A DNA stretch of 64,000 nt. Origin: Sphingosinicella ginsenosidimutans. Its GTDB lineage: Bacteria > Pseudomonadota > Alphaproteobacteria > Sphingomonadales > Sphingomonadaceae. The DNA lies in assembly GCF_007995055.1 (NCBI RefSeq), contig NZ_VOQQ01000001.1, forward strand, positions 372,001 through 436,000. Direction: 5' to 3'. A program made the translations under genes and the position numbers. Positions 49,750 through 59,265 of the stretch are shown piece by piece; positions within the stretch are counted from its first letter, which is position 1, and every line of letters starts with the position of its first letter. A model generated the notes under the pieces. The model made no database searches. It saw only the letters and a program-made list of their open reading frames with translations, and was not told where the DNA came from.

Positions 49750-50697
49750 ATGGAAGCTGTCGTTGTCGGGGAAGCGGGACAGCTGGAGATCCAGCCCGTG
49801 CCCCTCCCCCAGGCGAAGCATGACGAGGCGATTGTCGAGCTCCATGCCACCTCGATCAACCGCGGCGAAGCGCGGCGTGCAAAGCAGGTTGCCAAGCCGG
49901 GGTTCCGGCCGGGCTGGGACGTCGCCGGGGTCGTGCGCCAGGCCGCCGAAAACGGCTGCGGGCCTCCAGTCGGCGCGCGGGTCGTCGGCCTGCTCACCGG
50001 AGGCGCCTGGTCGGAATTCACCGCCATTCCCGTCACCGCGCTCGCTGAACTGCCACCCGGCATCAGCTTTGCCGAGGCCTCCTGCCTTCCGGTTGCCGGG
50101 CTGACCGCGCTTTACGCCCTCCATCGCGGCGCAAGCCTTGTCGGTCGGCGAGTGCTTGTGACCGGCGCGACCGGCGGGGTCGGCCATCTTGCCTGCCAGA
50201 TCGGCCAGGCATCTGGCGCCACCGTGATTGCCGCCATTCGCGATCCGGCGCACGAACCATTCGTTCGCCGCTTCGGCGCCGATGCAGTCGCTTTGATCGG
50301 CGACGAAGCGAGCGCGGTCTCCCGATATGGGCCTTATGATCTGATCGTCGAATCGGTCGGCGGCGCGATGCTGGAGGCCTGCCTGCCGGCGTTGAGCCCC
50401 CACGGATTGTGCGTCGCCTTGGGCGTATCGGGGGGTCGCCGCTTCAGCCTGGATGCCGAAGCATTTTTTCGCGCGAGAGCCTCGCTCACCGGCATGGTTC
50501 TGTTCCACGATCTCCAGACGATCGAAAGCGCCGCCACCGGCCTTTCGCGCCTGCTCTCGCTGATGGCGCGGGGGAAGCTCCGGCCCCATATCGGTGGCCG
50601 ACGGCCCTGGCTGGAGATCGATTCCGCGGCGGACGACCTGTTGAAGCGTGCGATGCCGGGGAAGATCGTGATCGAGCGACGGCGCGACGAGCATTGA
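49750..50697 (+). CDS. Zinc-independent MDR oxidoreductase (quinone-reductase type)
   Basis: A 315-residue NADPH-dependent oxidoreductase. MEAVVVGEAGQLEIQPVPLP is a typical N-terminus for the family, with HATSINRGEARR, PGWDVAGVV and the nucleotide site VLVTGATGGVGHLACQIGQA. No zinc-binding Cys/His set is present, so it belongs with quinone oxidoreductases and enoyl reductases. ATG 49750 has GGAAG four bases upstream; in-frame ATGs at 49732 and 49726 are alternatives. It is followed at once by the SnoaL-like gene, suggesting an operon tied to the catabolic island. Confidence 0.85.
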   Translation: MEAVVVGEAGQLEIQPVPLPQAKHDEAIVELHATSINRGEARRAKQVAKPGFRPGWDVAGVVRQAAENGCGPPVGARVVGLLTGGAWSEFTAIPVTALAELPPGISFAEASCLPVAGLTALYALHRGASLVGRRVLVTGATGGVGHLACQIGQASGATVIAAIRDPAHEPFVRRFGADAVALIGDEASAVSRYGPYDLIVESVGGAMLEACLPALSPHGLCVALGVSGGRRFSLDAEAFFRARASLTGMVLFHDLQTIESAATGLSRLLSLMARGKLRPHIGGRRPWLEIDSAADDLLKRAMPGKIVIERRRDEH

Positions 50698-50698
50698 C

Positions 50699-51100
50699 GT
50701 GAACGGCGCCGACGTCCTGGAAATCAATCAGGCCTGCGCCCGGCTCGTGGCGCTTTATTGCCGCTATGTCGACGACGGCGATCATGCCGCGCTGATCGAT
50801 CTGTGGACAGAGGACGCGGTGTGGACGTCGATCGCCGGACCGATGACCGGACATGGCGAGATCGCCAGATACCTCGCCAGCAAGCCGGCGACCGTCTCGC
50901 GACACCTGTGCGGGAATCTCCTCCTCGATGTCATCGATAGCGACAACGCGGTGGGAAGCTGCGATTTCATCGCTCTCATCGGGACCGGCGATCCCGATCG
51001 CCCCGTCATCCAGAAAGCCGGCCGTTACGAGGATCGCTATCGTCGCACGGCCAATGGCTGGAAGTTCGCCGCTCGAGTGATGCGTCTGGCGGAGCTGTAA
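50699..51100 (+). CDS. SnoaL/NTF2-like protein
   Basis: A 133-residue single-domain alpha+beta-barrel protein (INQACARLVALYCRYVDDGDHAALIDLWTEDAVW ... GHGEIARYLA ... YEDRYRRTANGWKFAARVM), the SnoaL-like NTF2 fold. Members include polyketide cyclases, ketosteroid isomerase relatives and dehydratases. A GTG start one base after the previous stop implies coupling. A function in isomerising or hydrating a cyclic substrate is possible, but the sequence does not prove it. Confidence 0.82.
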   Translation: MNGADVLEINQACARLVALYCRYVDDGDHAALIDLWTEDAVWTSIAGPMTGHGEIARYLASKPATVSRHLCGNLLLDVIDSDNAVGSCDFIALIGTGDPDRPVIQKAGRYEDRYRRTANGWKFAARVMRLAEL

Positions 51101-51155
51101 GCCGGCCCCAGGGCGTTGATGTCGCCGGCGCTCGCTTGGTCGGCGCACCTCCTCA

Positions 51156-51195
51156 AAAAGAATGTCCTTCGGTACCCGCGAGTACCGAAGGACAT
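51156..51195 (-). terminator. Terminator of the second TonB receptor gene
   Basis: A perfect 14-bp stem (51162-51175 / 51182-51195) with a CCGCGA loop. On the minus strand TTCTTTTTG follows, so it ends the receptor transcript; it lies between convergent genes and may act in both directions. Confidence 0.88.
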
Positions 51196-51215
51196 CCCAA
51201 CGTGACCGGGGGACG

Positions 51216-53591
51216 TCAGAAGTCGAACGTCACCTGCATTCCTCCCTGACGCCCGCGACCGAAGAAGGTCGAGGCATAGTTGGTCGAATCGATCGACCCC
51301 AGAATGCGGTCCGTGTTCAGGATGTTATCGACATAGAGCTCAATCCTGGCGTTGTGCCCGACGCCGATATCGACATCACTCAGCGACAGGCGCGCATTGA
51401 GGAAGCCCTGGCCCGGTGCTCTGATGCGATCATTGTTCACGTTGATCCGGGTGAGCGCGAAAAAGTAGCGCGCGCTCTGATATTGATAGTTCACACGGGC
51501 ATTGAGCTGGCCGATCGGCGTTGGCACGGTATAGCGCAGGCCCGCGTCGAAGGTCAGCTTCGCGACATAAGGGAATTTAGCCTCGTCCGCGACGTTGATG
51601 TCCTCGGTCCCCGTGAAATACGGGAATTGATCGTAAACCGGATCGACATAACCGATATTCCCGTCGAAGGAGAATCCTCCCCCGAGCCTCGCGGAGAGCT
51701 CCGCTTCGATGCCGGTATAATGCGCACGGCCGGCATTGGTCAGCGTGGAGACGCGAATACCGGTGACAGGATCGGCGATGCGACCCGACACCTGCAAATC
51801 CCGATAGCGCGAGTAAAAGGCCGCAAGATTGAACCGCACTCGGGACCAGAGTTCGGATTTCAAGCCGATTTCGTAGCTGGTCACCAGCTCGGGCTTGAAC
51901 GACTCGAACGCCGATCCAGGGACGAACCCGCCCGCCTTGTAACCGGTGCTGAAGCGCGCATACGTCATCACACCCGGCGTCCACCGATAACCGACACTCG
52001 CCAGCACGCTGGTATTGTTGAAGGTGTCGGAACCGGTGAAGCTCCGGTTCTGGACATCGTTGACATATCCGCGATCGTCGATCGCCTTGCGATCTTCGGT
52101 GTAACGGATGCCGCCGGTCAGATCGAGCCGGCCGCCCAACGCGCTCGGCCGCCAGGTGACCTGTCCGAAGCCGGCCCAGCTGTCGGTCTCATAATCATAG
52201 TCCCTGCGCGAGAATGTGTTGGTCCCCAGCCCGTTGGGAAGGAGCCTCGTGTTGAAGTTGACGTTGTTCTCGCTCAGCCGTTCCCGGAAATAGAAGAAGC
52301 CGCCAACGACGTTGAAATCGCCAAACCTCCCGAGCAACTGCACCTCTTCAGAGAATTGATGCTGGTTGAGATCGCGGATGGGCGTTTGAAGGGGGGTGAC
52401 CTCGGTGATGATGTAGCCGTCCGGGGACGACGCGTCTTGGACCCTGCCCAACAGGAACGGCTGGGAAGACGCGTTCGCCGGCCGCGATTCATCGGCTTCC
52501 CGATAAGCGGTGATCGACTTCAGCGAGAGTGAGTCGCTGAGTTCGTAGTTGAGCGTCAACGCGTGGCCGCGGTCCGTCGCGACCTGACGCGGAAAGGTCC
52601 GACTTTCCTGAACGTCCAGTTTTGTCGGCGAGATGATGATCGAGCCGCCACCAAGCGCGGCCGACTGATTGAAGTAATTGAGCAGATCCTGATTTACGAA
52701 GAAGATAATCTGCTGGTTGTACGATACGCTTCGATTGTTGTTGTAATCGAATTCGTACTCGGCCGAGAATCGTCCCCAGTTGCCAGCGAGGCGCAGGTCC
52801 ACGCCGTCGGCGTTGAGCGCGCCCGCCCAGCGGCTCGACGGTAATCCTGGATTCTCGACCACGCCGCCGATCTGCCGATGATAATAGCTTCCCCGGAATC
52901 GCAACCCCGATTCGCCGATCTCACCGCTGTTCAGTACCGCTCGGGTGGTGAATTCGTGATCCGAGCCCACGCCGATCGACAGCGTTCCACCGCTGTCGCG
53001 GGTGGGCGCGGGAGTGAAGATGTTGATCGCGCCGCCCGTCGTGTTGCGCCCGAAGAGCGTGCCCTGCGGACCGCGCAGCACTTCGATCCGGTCGATAATT
53101 CCCAGCTGGGCGAAGTTGAGCGACGTGCGAGGGCGGATGACCCCGTTCACATAGACGGAGGTGGGTGCATCCAGATAAGGGCTCGGATCGTTCTGCCCGA
53201 TGCCGCGGATGAAGATGTTGCCGCCGGCCCCCGCGCCAGTCGCCGGGGTGACGATGAGATTCGGTGCAAGCGACGTCAGGGTTCCGATATTTTCCGGCCG
53301 CAGCTCCGCCAGGCGCGTCGCCGAGAAGGCGGTTACCGAGACCGGAACATCCTGAAGGCGCTCCTGGACTCTGCGGGCCGTGACGACGATGTCTTCCATC
53401 CCGCCTGCGGCTTGCGCAGCGGGCGCCGGCGCATCGGCCGGCCGCGTGGCGGCCGTCTCTTGCTCAGCTGTTGGATTGCCCGCCTCCTCGGCGGGATCGA
53501 AGGCGTACGCCATGGCCGGCGTCCCGCTCGCCGCGGCGGTAGCGATCATCGTAGCGATCGCCAGATGACTGACCTTGATGCCAATCGGCAT
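51216..53591 (-). CDS. TonB-dependent outer-membrane receptor of the catabolic island
   Basis: A 791-residue receptor of the FecA/CirA-like class common in sphingomonads. Signal peptide MPIGIKVSHLAIATMIATAAASG...; TonB box GMEDIVVTARRVQERLQDVP; plug domain with VPVSVTAFSATRLAELRPEN, IFIRGIGQNDPSPY and RIEVLRGPQGTLFGRNTTGG. The barrel ends in GRGRQGGMQVTFDF with terminal Phe. The start is fixed by GGAGGAGAGC. Its position facing an acyl-CoA catabolic operon suggests uptake of that pathway's hydrophobic substrate. Confidence 0.93.
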   Translation of the reverse strand: MPIGIKVSHLAIATMIATAAASGTPAMAYAFDPAEEAGNPTAEQETAATRPADAPAPAAQAAGGMEDIVVTARRVQERLQDVPVSVTAFSATRLAELRPENIGTLTSLAPNLIVTPATGAGAGGNIFIRGIGQNDPSPYLDAPTSVYVNGVIRPRTSLNFAQLGIIDRIEVLRGPQGTLFGRNTTGGAINIFTPAPTRDSGGTLSIGVGSDHEFTTRAVLNSGEIGESGLRFRGSYYHRQIGGVVENPGLPSSRWAGALNADGVDLRLAGNWGRFSAEYEFDYNNNRSVSYNQQIIFFVNQDLLNYFNQSAALGGGSIIISPTKLDVQESRTFPRQVATDRGHALTLNYELSDSLSLKSITAYREADESRPANASSQPFLLGRVQDASSPDGYIITEVTPLQTPIRDLNQHQFSEEVQLLGRFGDFNVVGGFFYFRERLSENNVNFNTRLLPNGLGTNTFSRRDYDYETDSWAGFGQVTWRPSALGGRLDLTGGIRYTEDRKAIDDRGYVNDVQNRSFTGSDTFNNTSVLASVGYRWTPGVMTYARFSTGYKAGGFVPGSAFESFKPELVTSYEIGLKSELWSRVRFNLAAFYSRYRDLQVSGRIADPVTGIRVSTLTNAGRAHYTGIEAELSARLGGGFSFDGNIGYVDPVYDQFPYFTGTEDINVADEAKFPYVAKLTFDAGLRYTVPTPIGQLNARVNYQYQSARYFFALTRINVNNDRIRAPGQGFLNARLSLSDVDIGVGHNARIELYVDNILNTDRILGSIDSTNYASTFFGRGRQGGMQVTFDF

Positions 53592-53838
53592 TGTGCTCTC
53601 CTCCCTCCATCGACGGCTTCGGAACCGAGATCGTCCGCCGTCTGCCCCTCGGCCTGAAGCCAAGTCTGCTGCCCCCGGCTTGTTCACCGCCGGTTGTCTC
53701 ATCGTCCTTCCAACACCCCCCTCCCGCCAAGTGACGATCCTTAGCGGTCCGGCCGCCAAAATGTTGTCGTCACCCCCCAAGCGCCGAAGCCCCTGCGATC
53801 CCCGATCGGTGCCCGATCGCCGGATCGGCAGCCGCCGC

Positions 53839-54402
53839 TTAGTGCGGGCTTGAAAAGCCCATCAACTGGTCCGCGACCAGGCCGAATTGCGCGTCGGCTT
53901 CGGCGGCAAGGCAGGTGCCTTCCTTGTCGAAGAGCGGATCGCGCGTATTGAGGGCAAGGCCGAGCGAGGTCGGCCAGCCGCGCAGGGCATGGGCGATGCT
54001 CCGCAGGGCTTGCAAGGTCATGTTGGCGCCCTGCCAGCCGGCGCCGGTCGCCACACATGCGATTGGCCGTCCGGTAAAATAGGGACGAGAGTCCCGCGCC
54101 AGATCCTCCACATAGTCGAGCGCGTTCTTCACGAGTCCGGAGACGCTACCATGATATCCAGGCGATCCGATGACGACGCCGTCGGCGCGGCGCAGTGCGG
54201 CGACCATCCGCTCGGCCGCCTGCGTCCGATTTGCCTCACCCGGCGCATACATCGGCAGGTCGATGTCGCGGCCAGCAAACAACGCCGTTCGTGCGCCGCG
54301 CCCTTCGGCATGAGCAAGGACGCGGGCAATCGCCCGCTCGGTCGTCGAGTTCGCCGTGAGGGCGCCTCCCAGACCGACGATGAATTTGGCGCGACGGGAC
54401 AT
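53839..54402 (-). CDS. NAD(P)H-dependent FMN reductase-like flavoprotein
   Basis: A 187-residue flavodoxin-fold protein. KFIVGLGGALTANSTTERAI is the FMN phosphate loop region and GVVIGSPGYHGSVSGLVKNALDYVEDL is the SPxYxGSxxGxxKNALD signature of NADPH-dependent FMN reductases (SsuE/ArsH-like). It could supply reduced flavin to a monooxygenase; none is recognised in the window. GGAGAA precedes the ATG. Divergent from the bile-acid-symporter-like gene. Confidence 0.88.
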   Translation of the reverse strand: MSRRAKFIVGLGGALTANSTTERAIARVLAHAEGRGARTALFAGRDIDLPMYAPGEANRTQAAERMVAALRRADGVVIGSPGYHGSVSGLVKNALDYVEDLARDSRPYFTGRPIACVATGAGWQGANMTLQALRSIAHALRGWPTSLGLALNTRDPLFDKEGTCLAAEADAQFGLVADQLMGFSSPH

Positions 54403-54543
54403 TGCTGTTTCTCCGCGACGCAGGAGACACCCGAGGGGGCATTGGCGCCACCTTGCAAAGTTCGGCATTGCCCCAACAAATATGCCGCGAGCGCTGCACA
54501 GCTTTAGGTCGACAGCGCCGATGGCCTTCTTCACGAACCAGTG

Positions 54544-55512
54544 ATGCCCGGTCGTCTTCTCGCCCTCTTCGATCCGTTCGTCGCCGGACTGATCGGCATC
54601 CTGCTCCTCGCCACCATCGCGCCGCCGCAGGGAGCCTGGGCGGCAATAGCGAGCGACGCCGCGAACGTCGGCATCGTGCTGCTGTTCTTCCTCCACGGCG
54701 CGAAGCTTTCGCGGCAGGCGATCCTCGACGGGGCGCGCAACTGGCAATTGCATCTGGCGACCCTTGCGACGACCTTCGTGCTGTTCCCGTTGCTGGGCAT
54801 GGCACTGACGTCCCTGCCCTTGTTCGATCGCACGACCGGGATGGGTCTGCTGTTCCTCACGCTCCTGCCCTCCACGGTGCAGTCATCGATCGCCTTCACC
54901 TCGATCGCGCGGGGAAATGTGGCCGGAGCGGTGTGCAGCGCCTCATTCTCCAACCTGCTGGGCATCGCCGCGACTCCCCTGCTCGTCATGTGGCTGATGG
55001 GCGGCAATGGAGCGGGGATCTCGATCGAATCGGCCAAATCCATCGCGCTGCAACTGCTCCTGCCCTTCGTCGTCGGGCATCTTTCCCGCCCGCTGGTCGG
55101 CGCGTTCGTGGCGCGCCACAAACGGTTCGTGTCCCTGGTGGACCGTGGATCGATCCTGCTGGTCGTCTACACGGCTTTCGGGGCAGCCGTCGCGGAGGGA
55201 CTATGGCAGCGGCTGCCACTGTCCGGCCTGGCGCTGATCCTGCTCGGGTGCGCAATCATCCTTGGGATCGTGCTGATGCTGACCTGGTGGCTGGGCGGCG
55301 CGCTGGGCTTCAGCCGGGCGGACCGCATTGTCCTGCTGTTCTGCGGATCGAAGAAGAGCCTGGCCTCGGGCGTGCCGATGGCCGGCGTGCTGTTCCCGCC
55401 CGCCCAGGTTGGCCTGGTGCTGGTACCGCTGATGATCTTCCACCAGATTCAGCTCGTCGCCTGCGCGGTGATCGCGCGCCGGCTGGCCCGGTCAGCTCCG
55501 ACGGACGAGTAG
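54544..55512 (+). CDS. Bile-acid:sodium symporter family permease (SBF-like)
   Basis: A 322-residue inner-membrane protein with about ten helices. LLFFLHGAKLSRQAIL and LTLLPSTVQSSIAFTSIARGNVAGAVCSA match the crossing-helix motifs of the SBF_like family (YfeH group). LLFCGSKKSLASGVPMAGVLFPP is the second conserved crossover. A Na-coupled organic-anion importer is likely, which fits a neighbouring steroid- or terpenoid-type catabolic operon. A GTG one codon upstream (54541) is an alternative start; no strong ribosome-binding site is seen. The 3' end overlaps the convergent acyl-CoA synthetase gene by 21 bp. Confidence 0.87.
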   Translation: MPGRLLALFDPFVAGLIGILLLATIAPPQGAWAAIASDAANVGIVLLFFLHGAKLSRQAILDGARNWQLHLATLATTFVLFPLLGMALTSLPLFDRTTGMGLLFLTLLPSTVQSSIAFTSIARGNVAGAVCSASFSNLLGIAATPLLVMWLMGGNGAGISIESAKSIALQLLLPFVVGHLSRPLVGAFVARHKRFVSLVDRGSILLVVYTAFGAAVAEGLWQRLPLSGLALILLGCAIILGIVLMLTWWLGGALGFSRADRIVLLFCGSKKSLASGVPMAGVLFPPAQVGLVLVPLMIFHQIQLVACAVIARRLARSAPTDE

Positions 55513-57657
55513 GGCGTCGACCGCGACGATCGTGTCGCCGTTGCAGATGATCGGGTTGATATCCGCGCCGTCGAGAAGGTCTCCATGATCGGCGAGCAAT
55601 TCGGAGACGCGCGCGATCAATTCGCCGAGCGCCTTGCGATCGACCCGAGCCCCACCACGATAGCCGTCGAGCAGGACGCCGCCTTTCAAACGCTCCAACA
55701 GAAGCTCTCCGGCCGCGGGGCTGACGGGCACGCTCGTCAGGGCCCGGTCCTTGAGCAGCTCGACGAAGACTCCGCCAAGGCCCACCACCAGCATCTGGCC
55801 GAACACGGGATCGCGTTTCGCGCCGATCATCATCTCGACGCCGGCCGGGATCATCGGCTGGACGAGCAGTCCGTCCACCCGCGCTCCGGGCGCATGGGTC
55901 GCGGCATTGGCCAGCACCTGCCGGGCGGCGGCCAGCACGGTAGCCCGGTCCGCCAGGTCGATCGCAACCACACCGGCTTCGGTCTTGTGGGCGATGTCCG
56001 GCGAATCGATCTTCACGACCACCGGATAACCGAGCGCATCAGCCGCGTCGGCAGCCTCCTCCGGCGACGCCGCCAGGCGATCGGTCACCACGGTGACGCC
56101 ATATTCGGCGAGGACCGCCTTGGCCTGCCTTTCCGTGAGGATCATATCGGTGCAGGCGCGCAGCAACGTGCCTGCGCGCGTGGCCGCCTCCCTGTCCACG
56201 ATCCGGCCACCCGTCGACACGCCCAGTCGGTCAACCCGCGACGCGGCCCAGTCGCGCAGCGCGGCCATCGAGGCGAAGCAGCGATCCATCGACCGGAAGA
56301 CCATCTGGTTCGGATCGCGTTCCGCCTCGATCAATCCCGGCCCGGCGAGATATTCGGTGATCCACACATTGCAGACGCGCTTGTCATATTTGGCCGCAAG
56401 CTCGCCGAAGGCCCTCACCCGATTGGCGGTATGCACCGAATAGGGATGGGCCGTAACCAGCGTACCATAAGCCGGATCGGACAGCAGCAAATCGACGCAG
56501 GCGAAGTAGCCGTCATGGTCGTTGGCGAGGCCCCCGGTCACGTCGCACGGATTGCGGGCCGTGCCGAAATCTGGAAGCTTCTTCTGCACTGCGGCCCGGA
56601 TATTCTCATCGGGCTGCGGCAGCTCGACGCCATGCAGCTCGGCTTTGTCCGCCGCCATCACCGATGCGCCGCCCGAACTGGTCAGCACGATGACGCCCCC
56701 GGCCGCATCCGGATCGGCCTTGGCGCAATAAGCGGCGGTCTCGATCAGGTTCTCGAACCCATCGACCATGATCGCCCCCACCTGCTCCAAGGAGGCGACG
56801 AAGGCGTCGTGCGTGCCCGCCAGCATCCCCGAATGGGTCATTGCCGCGGCGGCTCCTCCCTCGCCGGTGCCAAGCTTGTGGACGACCAGCGGCTTGCCCG
56901 CGCGAAATGCGATGTCGGCCGCCTCGAGCAATCGTGCGCCACTGGGGACCGCCTCGAACACACAGGCGATCGCGGTGCAGGCCGGAGCCTCGGCCAGATA
57001 GGCGATATAGTCCGCGACATCAACGTCGCAGCTGTTGCCGGAGGTGAGGATGTGACTGAGCGAAACGCCGCGCTGGACCGCCTGCGCGCAGGCGAAGCCG
57101 AGCCCGCCTGATTGGCTGACCAGCCCGACAGCGCGCGCCTGGGGCGCGACGATTCGGTCATCGATCCGCAGGACGGGCGTATTGGTATAGGTGAGCGCCG
57201 CGCCATCGGCATAATTGACCGCGCCCAGGCAGTTGGGGCCGATAATCCTTATGCCGGTATCGAGTGCGATCGCAGCCAGTCGCTCCTGCTGGCCACGGCG
57301 GTCCTCACGACCGGTATCGGCATAGCCCGCGGCGAAAATGATCGCCGATTTCGCCCCGGCAGACGCCGCGTCCAGCAAGACGTTTTCCACAGCGACCTGC
57401 GGGACGGTGATGATCACGCAGTCGGGCGCATGGCCGACCGAGGCGATCGACGGATGACAGGGCGCACCGTCAATTTCGGTATATTTCGCATTGACGAGGT
57501 CGATCGCGCCTTCGAAGCCGAGCAACCGGAGTTGCCCGAGCGCGCGGGCGCCGGCGCCCCTTGTGGACGGGCTGATCCCGACGATCGCGACCCGCGCAGG
57601 ATTGAGGATCGGGTCGAGATCCCGATGGCGATAGACGCCGCGCGTTCCGCTGTTCAC
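55492..57657 (-). CDS. ADP-forming acyl-CoA synthetase (acetate-CoA ligase family)
   Basis: A 721-residue fused NDP-forming acyl-CoA ligase. Residues about 14-110 are the CoA-binding Rossmann domain (PARVAIVGISPSTRGAGARAL). Flavodoxin-like ligase domains follow with the phosphohistidine candidate in AAMTHSGMLAGTHDAF, then a C-terminal ATP-grasp domain (from about 485; GYPVVVKIDSPDIAHKTEAGVV, VGLGGVFVELLKD). It activates short or branched acids reversibly. GTG start with GGGGGAG upstream. It lies 97 bp downstream of the thiolase-like gene and is probably the last gene of the operon. Confidence 0.9.
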   Translation of the reverse strand: MNSGTRGVYRHRDLDPILNPARVAIVGISPSTRGAGARALGQLRLLGFEGAIDLVNAKYTEIDGAPCHPSIASVGHAPDCVIITVPQVAVENVLLDAASAGAKSAIIFAAGYADTGREDRRGQQERLAAIALDTGIRIIGPNCLGAVNYADGAALTYTNTPVLRIDDRIVAPQARAVGLVSQSGGLGFACAQAVQRGVSLSHILTSGNSCDVDVADYIAYLAEAPACTAIACVFEAVPSGARLLEAADIAFRAGKPLVVHKLGTGEGGAAAAMTHSGMLAGTHDAFVASLEQVGAIMVDGFENLIETAAYCAKADPDAAGGVIVLTSSGGASVMAADKAELHGVELPQPDENIRAAVQKKLPDFGTARNPCDVTGGLANDHDGYFACVDLLLSDPAYGTLVTAHPYSVHTANRVRAFGELAAKYDKRVCNVWITEYLAGPGLIEAERDPNQMVFRSMDRCFASMAALRDWAASRVDRLGVSTGGRIVDREAATRAGTLLRACTDMILTERQAKAVLAEYGVTVVTDRLAASPEEAADAADALGYPVVVKIDSPDIAHKTEAGVVAIDLADRATVLAAARQVLANAATHAPGARVDGLLVQPMIPAGVEMMIGAKRDPVFGQMLVVGLGGVFVELLKDRALTSVPVSPAAGELLLERLKGGVLLDGYRGGARVDRKALGELIARVSELLADHGDLLDGADINPIICNGDTIVAVDALLVRRS

Positions 57658-57754
57658 CTGGCTCCCCCGTTACAGAATTGTCCTTGCGCCGACCCTGCCC
57701 GCCAGCCGGGGCAGCGCGCCAGCAAGCTGCGCTCGCACCCTGCCTGATCAAAAG

Positions 57755-58912
57755 TCACAGCGTCTCCCCGGACCCCAGGATGATCGTCGCCTGGCTCGCG
57801 AGCACGCCCCCATTGCCGTGGGCCAGGGCGACCTCGACGCCAGGCTGTTGCCGATCGCCGGCCGTGCCCGCGATCTGTGCCGCCGCTTCGACGATGGTGA
57901 ACAGGCCGAACATGCCCGGATGACAATAGGAAAGGCCGCCTCCGCTGGTATTGACCGCAAGCCGCCCGCCCGGGGCGATCGCGCCGTCCTCGACGAAGCG
58001 CCCGCCTTCGCCCTTCGGGCAGAACCCCAGATCCTCGAGGAACAGGATCGTATTGATGGTGAAGGCGTCATAGACCTGCACGACATCGACATCGGCGGGC
58101 GTCACGCCGGCCTGAGCGAAGGCGCGCGGGCCGCTTTCGGCCGCGCCCGTGACGGTCAGATCGGGCATTGACGAGATATCCCGGTGGGTGGCCGCCTGCC
58201 CCGCGCCCAGGACATAAGCCGGACGCTTGGCATGATCGCGGGCGCGATCGGCACGCACCATCACGATCGCTGCTGCGCCATCGGTGACCACACAGCAATC
58301 GCGGGTGGTGAGCGGGTCCGACACCATGCGTGCCGCCAGCACGTCGGCAACGCTCAGCGGATCGCGCATGAATGCGGCAGGATTGAGCGCGGCCCATTGC
58401 CGCGCGGCCACAGCCACTTCGGCCAGCTGCGCACGCGTCGTTCCATATTCATGCATGTGCCGCGCCGCCGCCAGCGCATAGGCGGACACCGGCATGCGCG
58501 GCTTGAACGGCCCCTCGTAGGTTGGGGGCAGGCTCGATCGGACCAACTTGCCGGCGCCGCTCTTCTGGTTGCTGCCATAGGCGATCAGCGCGACATCGCA
58601 CTGGCCGGACGCGAGAGCGAGCGCGGCATGCGCGACATGCGTCTGAAAGGCAGAGCCCCCAGTGCGGTTATTGTCGGTCAGCCGGGGCCGCACGCCGAGA
58701 TATTCCGCCAGCGTCATGCCCGAGAGGAAGTCGTCAGGCAGGCCGATGAACAACGCATCGACATCGGCCGGTGTCAATCCTGCCGACGCCAGCGCGCGCG
58801 TGCTCGCGGCCGCGGCCAGATCGATCGAACTGAAGCCCGGCGACAGCCCTTCGCCAAAGGTCGCGTGCCCGACGATCGCGGTCTCGCCGCGCGGGAACCG
58901 ATCGGTGCTCAT
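57755..58912 (-). CDS. Thiolase-fold protein lacking the nucleophilic Cys (Ltp/SCP2-type)
   Basis: A 385-residue thiolase-family protein. The position of the nucleophilic Cys of true thiolases is occupied by NNRTGGSAFQTHVAHAALAL, without Cys. QVYDAFTINTILFLEDLGFC and the C-terminal NTSGGGLSYCHPGMFGLF are conserved. In steroid degradation, Cys-less Ltp2-type proteins pair with DUF35 partners and act as retro-aldolases, cleaving acetyl- or propionyl-CoA from a beta-hydroxyacyl-CoA. The adjacent DUF35 gene, overlapping by ATGA, fits that model. Substrate unknown. Confidence 0.87.
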   Translation of the reverse strand: MSTDRFPRGETAIVGHATFGEGLSPGFSSIDLAAAASTRALASAGLTPADVDALFIGLPDDFLSGMTLAEYLGVRPRLTDNNRTGGSAFQTHVAHAALALASGQCDVALIAYGSNQKSGAGKLVRSSLPPTYEGPFKPRMPVSAYALAAARHMHEYGTTRAQLAEVAVAARQWAALNPAAFMRDPLSVADVLAARMVSDPLTTRDCCVVTDGAAAIVMVRADRARDHAKRPAYVLGAGQAATHRDISSMPDLTVTGAAESGPRAFAQAGVTPADVDVVQVYDAFTINTILFLEDLGFCPKGEGGRFVEDGAIAPGGRLAVNTSGGGLSYCHPGMFGLFTIVEAAAQIAGTAGDRQQPGVEVALAHGNGGVLASQATIILGSGETL

Positions 58913-59265
58913 GCCGGATCGAACACCACAATCGGGCCGTCCTCGCCCGCCGCGATACGCGCGCGCACCGCCATTCCGATACGCACATCGCCGGGATCGA
59001 TCCCTTCGACACGGGTCATCATGCGCACGCCTTCGGCCAGATCGACCAGCGCAACATTATAGTCGCGGGCACGGGGTTCGTTTCGTACCACCGTTGTCGA
59101 ATGGACGACGCCGCTGCCGCTGGCGGCCACCCATTCGAGATCGAGACAACCCGTCACCGGCTCGGCGACCCGGGGATAGAAGATGAAGCGGCCGGTTGCG
59201 CGTGAGCGCTGGAGCATGAAGCGGCCCTCCTCAAGAAAGGCGCGAAACTGCTGGTCGGGTCCCAT
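58909..59265 (-). CDS. DUF35 OB-fold protein with degenerate zinc ribbon
   Basis: A 118-residue partner protein. The usual rubredoxin-like zinc ribbon (RCxxCGxxxFYPRxxCxxC) has decayed to QRSRATGRFIFYPRVAEPVTGC, losing most Cys. The OB-fold part is intact (VHSTTVVRNEPRARDYNVALVDLAEGVRMMTRV). Such proteins form complexes with Ltp-type thiolase-fold enzymes. Start ATG 59265 shares one base with the ligase stop (TGATG); a GTG one codon earlier is possible. It overlaps the thiolase-like gene by ATGA. Confidence 0.86.
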   Translation of the reverse strand: MGPDQQFRAFLEEGRFMLQRSRATGRFIFYPRVAEPVTGCLDLEWVAASGSGVVHSTTVVRNEPRARDYNVALVDLAEGVRMMTRVEGIDPGDVRIGMAVRARIAAGEDGPIVVFDPA

